Origin: Cryptomeria japonica
Taxonomy: Eukaryota; Streptophyta; Pinopsida; Cupressales; Cupressaceae
Assembly: GCF_030272615.1 (NCBI RefSeq)
Contig: NC_081408.1
Span: 61,714,114 to 61,746,113 of the forward strand
Reading direction: 5' to 3'
Length of the DNA stretch: 32,000 bases
This document shows positions 20,663 to 30,328 of the stretch, piece by piece (positions within the stretch are counted from its first letter, which is position 1; every line of letters begins with the position of its first letter). The notes under the pieces were generated by a model. The model was not told the origin of the DNA and searched no databases. It saw nothing but the letters and a program-made list of their open reading frames with translations. Position numbers and translations under genes: made by a program.

Positions 20663-21136
20663 CTTTGTACAACTAAACACATTCCTGGGATGGAAATAAG
20701 AAGAGATAAAGTGAACATAAAATTATTGCTAGGCTAGATTAAGTATGTGAATTTAGTTTTATAAAAGTTTAGCATGCACGATTGTAGAACAATACATAGT
20801 GCTCCTTTACAATTGTAACAAAGTTATCTACTTCATATTGTCCTACATCCCCATTGGAGATGGAAGACATGAATAAAGTGCGTTACTAGAGTATAGTTGA
20901 AAGTTTTATGTATGCTATGGTTTGCACTAGACTAGACATTGAACAGGAAATGGGAGTTCTTTCCATATATATGTCAAATGCTGGTAGAGTTCCTTGGGAT
21001 GAAATTAAAGAGTCTCTAGTTATTTGTGGATTATCTCAGAGTATTCTTTGTGTTATCATGGTAATTTGATAGGAGATGGTATTTTTCTTGATACTCATGG
21101 TTATGTAGATTCAAACTGAGTAAGTGATCTACTATT
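20663..21136 (+). pseudogene. Old copia element, piece 2: RT end to RNase H start
   Basis: Starts where piece 1 stopped (CTTTG duplicates the last bases of piece 1). Recognisable blocks are TKHIPGMEIRRDKV, a damaged SAPLQL-type region, MYAMVCTRLDIEQEMGVLS and YMSNAG. These match the copia 'ILGMEI.RD', 'MYAMVCTRPDIAHAVGVVS' and 'YMSNPG' blocks. Stops and frameshifts are frequent, many more than in the younger copia at 15902-20662. The piece ends at 21136 within the GY.D(S/A)D region of RNase H, where the second insertion begins; the frame resumes at 29218. Confidence 0.85.
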
Positions 21137-21991
21137 TGTTGGCAATTGAGACTCATTAGAATCATATGTTGTCATTGATGGCAACCAGATTCTATTGAAG
21201 GCATATACCAGAATTTGGAGGCATAAATCGACAGATATCAGCATTGGAACATTTAGGGTCATCACCAACACATGCATCCAACACTTCAGTGAAGACGACA
21301 TCAGTTTGGGATCCAATAGGTTTTATTTGTAAAATAATTTTGTAATTATTGTATAAGGGCCGACATTGAATATCTTTTGTATTGTAAGCCGACATAAGGC
21401 ATATTATTTGTAAAGGGTATATAAGTCAGTTTGTTAGGTCATTTTGATATAAGACAAGGATATGACAAGGTAGTAGAACTGTGTAATGTGAAGGATATGT
21501 ATGTAGGTCATTTATATGCGAATGTAATATCATGCTATGATCAATAGATGGTTTGTTGAGCATTCTTGGAGGAAAGGAGATACTGGTAGAAGGATTTAGG
21601 GTTTACGAGCCGATACAAAATAAAGCTTTAACCGGAACTCTTTTTGGCTTTGTTGTTTTATATCAGCAGAAGCTTGTAGTCAATGAGACTATTTTATGTT
21701 GAGTAGTGTTCCTTCCTGCATGTGCAGGCCCCTATGCTATGTAATATCTCCCATATGGCCAGTGAATTGATATTGTGGGTCACAAATCCCACCGTGGTTT
21801 TTCCTCTTTGAGGTTTTCCACATATAAAATCTATGTGTTATGGTGTTCATTCATGTGGCTGGTTTATTTACTTCATGTTATATGTTTCTTCATTTATTGG
21901 TTTATATGTGTATGTTATAATAAGGTAAAATCTTACATTTCTGGCAAAACACTAATTCACCCCCCTCTCTCAGTGTTCTTGGATTCCAACA
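21137..21991 (+). repeat. 5' LTR of element 21137-29217
   Basis: 855 bp, TGTTGGCAATTGAGACTC to GATTCCAACA. Includes the TATA-like sequence at 21418 and a CACCCCCCTCTCTC tract near the 3' end. Compared with the 3' LTR it lacks about 25 bases after TTTTTGGC (near 21648) and has other small gaps, so the two copies are well diverged. Confidence 0.9.
21418..21425 (+). promoter_or_regulatory. Putative TATA box in 5' LTR
   Basis: TATATAAG about 280 bp into the LTR. The 3' LTR carries CATATAAG at the same place (about 25450). Position and sequence fit an RNA polymerase II core promoter; no start site can be seen directly. Confidence 0.55.
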
Positions 21992-21993
21992 AT

Positions 21994-22006
21994 TGGTATC
22001 AAAGAT
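21994..22006 (+). promoter_or_regulatory. Primer-binding site, degenerate initiator tRNA-Met type
   Basis: TTGGTATCAAAGA follows the 5' LTR by two bases. It corresponds to TGGTATCAGAG with one G/A change. Confidence 0.8.
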
Positions 22007-22065
22007 TGGTACCTCAAAGGAAGTTTAACAACTTGAGGAAGATCCTAAAACTAGAATCATTGAAC

Positions 22066-24865
22066 ATGGTTATGGAGAAGCAACTTGAGATGGCACTTGA
22101 GTATTATGATGCTGAAAGGATGAAGTGATCAGATATGTTCTAAGAAGGGTCCATAATGAATTTATCTGGCTGGACCGACCCCACATGATTACTAAAGAAT
22201 CTATTTAGGCGGTCACAAGCTTACCCAAAGTTGGACAGGAACTAGGTAAGAAGATCTCCAACACTGCGGTTGAGAAGCTCACCAACGTAACCCATGATGG
22301 AAGATCTATGAGGGTCAACACCATCAAAGACATTGATGTGAAATTTGCCAGCATGATCATCGGCTACAAGGTAACTCAATCAAGTCGATTGAACTTTGTT
22401 GCCAGTTCCTTCATCCATGTTGCCCACCAAATGATAAAAAAAAATGAAAAGTATGACTCATGTGAATGGTTAAGGAGTGAATTAATGATTAATCTTGAAA
22501 AGATAAAAGGTGTTAAGAAAGGAACATTCCAATTTGGCAATCTCATTGTCTATCTGATGGTGTACTTCATGAATGAGCTACCGGGTTTAGGAAAGAAGTG
22601 TTGGGCTCATGACATACCAGTAGGTATGCAGATCAAAGAAGCAATCACCAATCTTGGTAGTAACAGGGATGAGAAGCTTTGGGGCTACTTCAAAACTTTT
22701 CAGGAGAACATGAGACTGAGGGAGAGCATTTCCAAACACAATGTGGAGAAATACTCCACTGATATTTGCTTCATGGTAAAAATAGATGAGACACTCATGG
22801 AAGATGTGGAACCTAGAACTATATGGGTCACTGAACTAGGTTATGAGGTTGATGACAGTATCTTGGAGTTATATGCTAAAATGCAGATTGATGCTCCTTT
22901 GGATGATAAGGCTGAACACTTTGGCACTATAGAGGAGAAGGCTCTTGAGGTCAAGATTGGTCTCAACAAGAAAATAAGAGTAAAGAAGATAGACAAAATG
23001 TCTGCATTTGTTCAAAATGTAATTCATAGGATAGATACAGAACTAGGTTTCGGATCTAAACTAGTAGATCAACCGGCAGAAGGAAGTGCTCCTAAGGTGA
23101 AGAGGCCCGAGACTTTCATTTCTTCTATCACTTCTAACTTTGATCCAAAGGATAATCAACCTCTTGCATTCAGAAGGGTACAAAAGAAGAAAGATGACAA
23201 TCCAATGGTTGAGGAGAAGAAGGTGGAACCAAGGAGGAAGGTAATTAGAAAGGTAACAAGTGCAACCACACCTCTAGCAAGGAAACCTACTTAGAAGAGG
23301 CAACATGCTCCATCCACTCCTCCAACCCCCCCCAAGAAGAAAAAGAGTGATGAAGCAATTGAATCTGGTAAAATGACTTGTGCAGAGTTAATTGATGAGG
23401 TAACTAAAGATGGAATTTTGAAGAATGTGTCAAATTTTTATGAAGATTTAGATAATAATGATTAAATTGAAATAGAAAAATCAATCTTGTTATATCTAGA
23501 AATATATAAGAAATATTTGGTAGAGATTTTGAAGGAAATTCCCTTATCATTGTATAATAAGTTAGATGCAAGAAGATTAGATGCAATCAAGAGGGACATA
23601 GAAATTAAAGAAGTTGAAATTTTGAGTATGTGTGGCTCTATAAATAATGAGGAAATGAAAAGGTGTATAGATGTTGCTAATAGAACAGTCTTTAGCAGCA
23701 AAACTTGAAAAATAGGCCTAATGATGGGTAGATTTAATGAGATAGTAAATGAGACCAGAGATGGTTGGACCAAATTCTTCCAAAAGAATCCTGATTTTCT
23801 CACTTCTCAAGAAGAATTTTCTAAGACATTTGCTCCCACCATTCTGAACAAATCTCAAGGGAAAGGAATTTTGAGAAGTTCAGATCAAATTTTAAATGAA
23901 CTGGCAGATAAACCTAAAACTGATGAGTGTACAGACTAAACCGACAAAGACTATATTTGTACAGTCTGGGAAAGGCAATTTAGGTAATGTATAGGTTACA
24001 GATAATATTGTGGATAATAGTCCATTGGAAGTAACTGATACTGCACTCAGTGGCGAAGCCACTGATGCATTAGAGGTTGAGAAAAGAGATACACTAAGAG
24101 AGGGTAAGGAAGAAATGAAAAAGGAGACTGAACTGATAGTTGATTATCCTACAAAACTTTTAGCAATTGACACTTCTCAAGCTGAGAAGAAATCAATCAC
24201 AAAGATGAGTCCCACAGAGCTAATGATGATGGCTACTCAAAAGCTATTGAAGGAAGGATTTGCAGACAAAGGAATAATAGATCAATCAATAACAATTTTT
24301 CATAGATTGATTCCTGAATGTATGATTGAAAATGAAGCAATCCCTTCTAGCAATCTTAAGGCATTGATAGAGAATATATCTAAAAACTTTCAAGGCATTG
24401 ATAGAGAATATATCTAAAAACTTTCAGTCATTGCAGTAGATTTCTGATAAGAAGGCACTTAAAAGATTTATTCTAGCCAAGAAAGCCACTTTTGATCAAA
24501 TTATTGAGATAGAGAAGAGGAAGGTTGAAGAGAAACTTATTCTCATTGAAAATTATTTGAAACTGTGTACTAACATCTACAAGGTCTATTGTAATATAGA
24601 GATTCTTACAGCAAATGTAGATCAGAGGTTAAAGGAATTACATGAAAAGATTGTTAATATTGCCAATTCTTCTGATGGACTAACTTGACTCACAACTTCC
24701 ATTGATGGACAAATTTTGAGCTTGGAGAACCAATTTTTTGCTTTCGAAAAGGAAAGAGACAAGATCATTCGAAGAGCAAGGAGTCTTAGAGGTTTGGTGA
24801 GTCCAAGATTGGATTCACTTGGTGTACATAAGAGGGAATGTATGGATATGCTTGCCATTTACTGA
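22066..24865 (+). pseudogene. Large unknown protein of a non-autonomous LTR element, disrupted
   Basis: Likely start ATG 22066 (MVMEKQLEMALEYYDAER). A shift near 22125 leads into RYVLRRVHNEFIWLDRPHM and then RSMRVNTIKDIDVKFASM. Breaks are TAG 22206, TAG 23292, TAA 23463, further stops at about 23703 and 23937, a shift near 23950, a 34-bp duplication at 24358-24425 and a TGA near 24685. The end is TGA 24863-24865, for about 900 codons in all. The N-terminal third is compact, with WLDRPHM, GYKVTQSSRLN, FGNLIVYLMVYFMNELPG and VGMQIKEAI. The middle (about 23040-23350) is basic and Pro/Lys-rich. The C-terminal third is charged and probably coiled-coil (KRKVEEKLILIENYL). I do not recognise the family; the N-terminal part vaguely recalls large plant mobile-domain proteins, which I cannot confirm. 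Confidence 0.6.
24358..24425 (+). repeat. Perfect 34-bp tandem duplication inside the unknown frame
   Basis: AAGGCATTGATAGAGAATAT followed by ATCTAAAAACTTTC occurs twice without a mismatch (24358-24391 and 24392-24425). As 34 is not a multiple of three, it shifts the frame by one, and the reading indeed continues in the next frame. The perfect identity marks it as a late event. Confidence 0.95.
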
Positions 24866-25020
24866 GTGGACTTGTATCCATATCTGGAACACTCAAAATC
24901 GGCAAGGATACCTATGTACAATTGCTAGAGAAAGCTTACCCATAAATTTTGAGATTGGTCAAGCTCTGGTAAAGTAATCTATAATTATTCTATCAATTCT
25001 TTCACCAGTCTTTGGCATTG

Positions 25021-25035
25021 ATGCCAAAGGGGGAG
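25021..25035 (+). promoter_or_regulatory. Second polypurine-tract-like sequence, 131 bp upstream of the real one
   Basis: ATGCCAAAGGGGGAG here is identical to the 15 bases at 25152-25166, and TTGATG/ATCA-type sequence precedes both. No LTR start follows this copy (TTTATATTATG comes next). Confidence 0.5.
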
Positions 25036-25156
25036 TTTATATTATGTGAAAAATATGTGTAAGGGAGGCAGATTCAATCAACTCGGGGGGAGCATGTTCA
25101 TGTTTCAATTGAACCGACAAGAATCCATTTTTCACATGAGTGTTGCCATCAATGCC

Positions 25157-25168
25157 AAAGGGGGAGAT
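25157..25168 (+). promoter_or_regulatory. Polypurine tract
   Basis: AAAGGGGGAGAT directly abuts the 3' LTR start TGTTGG at 25169. This is the standard arrangement for plant copia elements. Confidence 0.85.
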
Positions 25169-26466
25169 TGTTGGCAATTGACGCTCATTGGAATCATATG
25201 TTGTCATTGATGGTAATAGGATTCTATTGAAGGTATATACCAGCATTTGGAGGCATACACTGGCGGATACTGGCATTGGAACATTTAGGGTCATCACCGA
25301 AACTGACATCCAACACTTCAGTGAATCCGACATCAGTTTGGGATCTGATAGGTTTTATTTGTAAAATCATTTTGTAATTATTGTATAAAGGCCAACATTG
25401 AATATCTTTTGTATTATAAGCCGACATAAGACATATTGTTTGTAAAGGACATATAAGTCAGTCTGTTAGGTCTGTGGGGTAGAAATTAGGATTCATCAAA
25501 ACATAAGTAGATCAATCAAAACATAAGACCTGATAGCTCAATCAAAGAAATACTCATTGAAATGAACCTAATCACAATGCACATTCAATAGAGGTATGAA
25601 AATGAAGCATTCAAAAGAAAACATTATGCAAACCAGATTCAAGATTGAATACTCCTTCCATGCGGCTCCATTGTTGTTCTTTCCTCTTCAATGGGTTTGT
25701 GGATCTCACCTACAAGTGCTCTCACAATTGAAAGCAAAAAGCTCAAGAGTACTAGAACTAAAATTTGATAGTTTGACAGCAATTCGGATTTCAAGAAGTA
25801 ATTGAAGGGGGTGATTGAAGAAAAATTATCCAATTTATAGAGAAATTGGAGAAATCACAAAATTGGCATGATGCAATTCAAATAGAAATTGCAAATCAAT
25901 ATGACAAATTATGACAAATTATGCACTTTCCATGCACAATTTGATTGATTGACAATTTGATGACAAATTATGACACATTCTATGTCAAATTGATTAATTA
26001 TCAATTGTGACAATTTATGACAAATTGAAATGCCATTCCCATGGAATTAGGAGATGAAATAGGAGGGAAAAGGAATTAGAAATTTGAAAAATTAGGAAAT
26101 TGAAATTGATGACAAATTAGAAAATTGGAAATTGATGGAAATTAGAATTAGGATTTAGTGAATTAATTAATAATTTTTCATTTATTAATCAATTCACAAA
26201 GAGGAATAATTAGCCAATTAAATAAAGATTTAATTGTAATGAGAAGACTTAGGATAAATAAGTAATTTATTTAATCCTAAAGGAAGAAATGGCGAATTAG
26301 GTTAAATGACTAAATCATAAAACCCTAGAAGACGAATTAGAAATGCGAAAATGACAATTAGGTCTTGATTAAAGATAATTAATGTCATGATTTGATTTTG
26401 ATAAATGACCAATGCGACAAAATGATTTGATTCGAGAAAATGCGCCAATTGACGAGGAACAATAAC

Positions 26467-27954
26467 TGTGGGGTAGAAATTAGGATTCATCAAAACATAA
26501 GTAGATCAATCAAAACATAAGACCTGATAGCTCAATCAAAGAAATACTCATTGAAATGAACCTAATCACAATGCACATTCAATAGAGGTATGAAAATGAA
26601 GCATTCAAAAGAAAACATTATGCAAACCAGATTCAAGATTGAATACTCTTTCCATGCGGCTCCATTGTTGTTCTTTCCTCTTCAATGGGTTTGTGGATCT
26701 CACCTACAAGTGCTCTCACAATTGAAAGCAAAAAGCTCAAGAGTACTAGAACTAAAATTTGATAGTTTGACAGCAATTCGGATTTCAAGAAGTAATTGAA
26801 GGGGATGATTGAAGATAAATTATCCAATTTATAGAGAAATTGGAGAAATCACAAAATTGGCATGATGCAATTCAAATGGAAATTGCAAATCAATATGACA
26901 AATTATGACAAATTATGCACTTTCCATGCACAATTTGATTGATTGACAATTTGATGACAAATTATGACACATTCTATGTCAAAATTGATTGATTGTCAAT
27001 TATGACAATTTATGACAAATTGAAATGCCATTCCCATGGAATTAGGAGATGAAATAGGAGGGAAAAGGAATTAGAAATTTGAAAATTTAGGAAATTGAAA
27101 TTGATGACAAATTAGAAAATTGGAAATTGATGGAAATTAGAATTTAGGAATTAGTGAATTAATTAATAATTTTTCATTTATTAATCAATTCACAAAGAGG
27201 AATAATTAGCCAATTAAATAAAGATTTAATTGTAATGAGAAGACTTAGGATTAATAAATAATTTAGTAATCCTGGAGGAAGAAATGGCAAATTAGGTTAA
27301 ATGACTAAATCATAAAACCCTAGAAGACGAATTAGAAATGCGAAAATGACAATTAGGTCTTGATTGAAGATAATTAATGTCATGACTTGATTTTGATAAA
27401 TGACCAATGCGATAAATGATTTGATTGAGAAATACGCCAATTGACATGATTTGATCCAAATTGACACAATTGAGACAGATAATGATTGATAGTGAAATGA
27501 TGACAAATCGGTTGCAAAATGACAAAATCGACAAGAGGACAAGAATCGACAACAAAATGGATTGCAAGATGACAAGATCGAACATGACAACGATCGATGA
27601 CAAATCGATCGTAAAACGACAAGATTAAAGGATTGATGATAAATCGACAAGATTGATAAGAGGACTAAACCCTAATTAGGATTAACGATGTCCAAAATGA
27701 TGACAAATGAATACGCACATTGATGCGACAGAGTAAAATTGATCAAAATCATGACTGGATAATGTTGTCGACAAGACCAAATTCGAAGACGAGATGATTG
27801 AAGAATGTAGAAGAATGACTCGATGTTCGCAAATGATAAAGACCAAGTGCGTGACATAGGAGAAATGTTAATGCGACGCAAAAACCTAAAATGAGGCAAT
27901 GCGCAAATGTTAAAGTATGACTTCGCAAGCGTTGACCATTTTTGGGTGTCCACA
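26467..27954. mobile_element. Solo LTR B, 1488 bp, same family, inside solo LTR A; TSD ATAAC
   Basis: Begins TGTGGGGTAGAAATTAGG and ends TTTTTGGGTGTCCACA, with perfect ATAAC repeats at 26462-26466 and 27955-27959. Its first roughly 960 bp are nearly identical to 25473-26450, and its last roughly 250 bp nearly identical to 28370-28620. The segment after the insertion point (ATTGATCCAAATTGACATAA at 27961) matches 27454 onward in B. So A is one LTR split by a close relative, not a simple tandem duplication. The copies differ in the number of internal GACAAATCGATCG-type units. Confidence 0.88.
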
Positions 27955-28203
27955 ATAACAAATTGATCCAAATTGACATAATTGAGATAGATAACGATCG
28001 ATGACAAATTGGTCATAAAATGACAAAATCGACAAGAGGACAAGGATCGACAACAAAATGGATTGCAAGATGACAAGATTGAAGATGACCACGATCAATG
28101 ACAAATCGATCGCCAAAATGACAAGATTGATAACGACCACGATCAATGACAAATTGATCGCAAGATTGAACATGACAACGATTGATGACAAATCGATCAT
28201 TTA
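27590..28203. repeat. Repeated palindromic CGATCGAT-GACAA-ATCGATCG units in LTRs A and B
   Basis: At 27590-27612 the arms ACGATCGAT and ATCGATCGT form a perfect 9-bp inverted repeat around GACAA. Variants with one or two changes occur near 27992, 28090, 28138 and 28168. In all of them the ATGACAAAT centre is kept. Between the units lie AAAATGACAAGATTGA-like spacers. Confidence 0.7.
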
Positions 28204-29217
28204 AAATGAAAGGATTGATAAACTAATCGCCAGATGACAAGATCGAAAAGAGGACAAAAACCCTAATTAGGATTGACGATGTCCAAAATGATAAGATTGA
28301 TGATAAAATTGATAAGATTGACAGGAGGGACAAAACCCTAATTAGGATTGACGATGTCCAAAATGATGACAAATAAATACACGCATTGATGCGACAGGAT
28401 AAAATTGATCAAAATCATGACTGGATAATGTTGTCGAGAAGACCAAATTTGAGGACGAGATGATTGAATAATGTAGAAGAATGACTCGATGTTCGCAAAT
28501 GATAAAGACCAAGTGCGTGACATAGGAGAAATGTTAATGTGACGCAAAAACCTAAAATGAGGCAATGCGCAAATGTTAAAGTATGACCTCGCAAGCGTTG
28601 ACCATTTTTGGGTGTCTACAAGGTCATTTTGATATAGGACAAGGATATGACAAGGTAGTAGAACTATGTAATGAGAAGGATATGTATGTAGGTCATTTGT
28701 ATGCGAATGTAATATCATGCTATGATCAGTAGATGGTTTGTTGAGCATTCTTGGAGGAAAGGAGATATTGGTAGAAGGATTCAGGGTTTATGAACCAGTA
28801 CAGAACAAAGCTTTAATTGAAACTCTTTTTGGCATTGCAAATGCATTTTGTGAGTTCACGAATACTATTTTATATCAACAGAATCTTGTAGTCAGTGAGA
28901 CCCTTTTGTGTTGATTAGTGTGATCTAGGAAGTGTGCCTTCCTACATGTGCAACCCCCCATGCTATGTAATATCTTTCATATGGCCAGTGAATTGATATT
29001 GTGGCTCACAAATCCCACCATGGTTTTTCCTCTTTGAGGTTTTCCATGTATAAAATCTATGTGTTATGGTGTTCATTCATGTGGCTAGTTTATTTACTTC
29101 ATGTTATATGTTTCTTCATTTACCAGTTTATATGTGTATGTTATAATAAGGTAAAATATTACATTACCGACAGAACACTGATTCACCCCCACCTCTCAAT
29201 GTTCTTGGATTCCAATA

Positions 29218-29540
29218 CTAGTACTTATGTGTTTACTTTGTTTGGTGTTGCAATTAGTTAATTGAGTAAGCAACACGTTGTGGTTGATTTTTCCACTACT
29301 AAAATTGAGTATATGACAATAACTTATAATTGTAAAGAATGCATTTGGATTAAGATATTGTGTTCATGTATTGGAATAAAATAAGGTACAATGGTAGTTT
29401 ATTATGAAAATCAGAATGCGATTTGCCTAGCTAAGAACTTGGTATTTCATGCTAGGATCAAGCACATTGATGTTTAATACCATTTTTTAAAAGATATGGT
29501 AGAGGATGTAAGAGTGGAGATAGTTATGGTAGACTTTGAT
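29218..29540 (+). pseudogene. Old copia element, piece 3: RNase H
   Basis: Resumes the frame cut at 21136. TYVFTLFGVAIS, a stop, LSKQHVVVDFSTTKIEYM, YYENQNAICLAKNLVFHARI, KHIDV, a stop and YHFLKDMVED follow in order. These are the copia RNase H blocks 'SGYVFTLGGGAISW.SKKQ', 'LSTTEAEY', 'DNQSAI.LAKNPVFHARTKHI' and 'YHF.RE'. Stops within the blocks show that it is dead. A MNVANKF segment near 29530 may be the end of the polyprotein. Confidence 0.88.
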
Positions 29541-30328
29541 GAATGTTGCAAATAAATTTTTGTTGCAAGATCATTTCTAAATTTGAAGATATTAAAGTTT
29601 CCATTTTAAAAAGTTTCAAAGTCAATTTTGGAGGCCTTAGAGCTAGTTTTTGGGCCCAAAAGTGTTCATAATTGGCATAGAAGGTTATATCTTGATAGAG
29701 CACTTCATGAGATTTTTGTCACTTCGAATGACTCAATAATCAAACTCCCTTGAATCAAAAGTCATGGCCTCCAAAAGTTGGGTCTCATGAAATGGGAAAT
29801 ATAAAAAATGTGTTGGACACATAAATGAGTTGTAAAGGGGTGGGGGGGAGGGTTACACATATTGTTATTTTTTTTGATACATCATAGGGAATCTTGGATT
29901 GGAGATTAGATGGGTGCCACTTTTTTTGTGGTTTTAGTTCATGGTTTTGTAATGCCATTTAATAGTTTCATGTATTGTATCTCCTATATATTAGGTGTGT
30001 GAGATGGAGATTGCATGTAAGATTCTTATAGCTATTGAGTTACCTCTAAATCTCTAGTTGGTTGATACTCCTATGAGAAGACTAAATATCTACAAGTATA
30101 TTGTACTATGTTGTTTATTTTTTAATAATATATTGGGACACTTTTGGAGTGTGGCTTTTTTCTCCAAAAGGATTTTTCCCATGTAAATCACTTTGTTATT
30201 GTATGGATGCTATTTGTGTTATTTATATTTATTTTTTATAATTTTTGTAAAGATCTAATTTTTTTTGAGTAACCCTCCTCTCAAGATTAGTGTAGAAAGT
30301 TGAACTGCGCTACTTTAAATTCCTTTCA
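29541..30328 (+). repeat. Right end of the old copia element, including its 3' LTR
   Basis: Homologous along its length to 13094-13875, whose right end is fixed by a target-site duplication; this puts the end here at about 30328 (TTCCTTTCA). A plausible LTR start is TGTTGGACACATAAATGAG at 29811, just after a purine-rich AAATGGGAAATATAAAAAAT. The LTR could instead begin further left. TTGTATCTCCTATATATTAG (near 29974) contains a TATA-like sequence. There is no intact left LTR in the window. Confidence 0.65.

Larger units (their letters stand above)
25473..28620. mobile_element. Solo LTR A (about 1.65 kb without its own insert); TSD AGGTC
   Basis: Begins TGTGGGGTAGAAATTAGG and ends TTTTTGGGTGTCTACA, with perfect AGGTC repeats at 25468-25472 and 28621-28625. 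The flanking LTR of the host element is continuous across it. Its own sequence is in two parts, 25473-26466 and 27960-28620, separated by solo LTR B and a duplicated ATAAC. No primer site, polypurine tract or coding region is inside. The 5' part is full of AATTATGACAAATT-like short repeats; the 3' part has CGATCGATGACAAATCG-like units. The family is not recognised. Confidence 0.88.
21137..29217 (+). mobile_element. LTR retrotransposon lacking recognisable gag-pol, with one long unknown frame; nested insertions in its 3' LTR
   Basis: The 5' LTR (21137-21991) and 3' LTR (25169-29217, split by a solo LTR) both start TGTTGGCAATTGA. They end TTGGATTCCAACA and TTGGATTCCAATA. Flanks are CTATT (21132-21136) and CTAGT (29218-29222), four of five identical. 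A TGGTATCAAAG primer site and a GGGGGAGAT polypurine tract give it copia-style priming. The 3.2-kb interior holds only one decayed frame (22066-24865), in which I recognise no gag zinc knuckle, protease, integrase, RT or RNase H motif. It is therefore a non-autonomous element that would depend on proteins from others. It lies in the RNase H region of the old copia. Confidence 0.88.
25169..29217 (+). repeat. 3' LTR of element 21137-29217, split by nested solo LTRs
   Basis: LTR sequence runs 25169-25472, is interrupted by 25473-28620 plus the duplicated AGGTC, and resumes at 28626. Without the insertion TCTGTTAGGTC continues into ATTTTGATATA, exactly as in the 5' LTR near 21440. The last base pair pattern is CCAATA instead of CCAACA. 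Confidence 0.9.

Noticed and set aside
25596-26799. Two identical 69-codon frames (25596-25805 and 26590-26799)
   Set aside because: They lie at the same place in solo LTRs A and B. Identity reflects the recent relation of the two LTR copies, and there is no other sign of coding.
25473-28620. Simple tandem duplication of an LTR
   Set aside because: The ATAAC duplication and the resumption of LTR A at 27960 fit insertion; a tandem duplication would not give a 5-bp target repeat at TG...CA ends.
27297-28748. Several overlapping minus-strand frames of 76-136 codons in the LTR region
   Set aside because: They read the GACAAAT/ATCGAT repeats and mirrored copies of the LTR end; they overlap in several frames at once.
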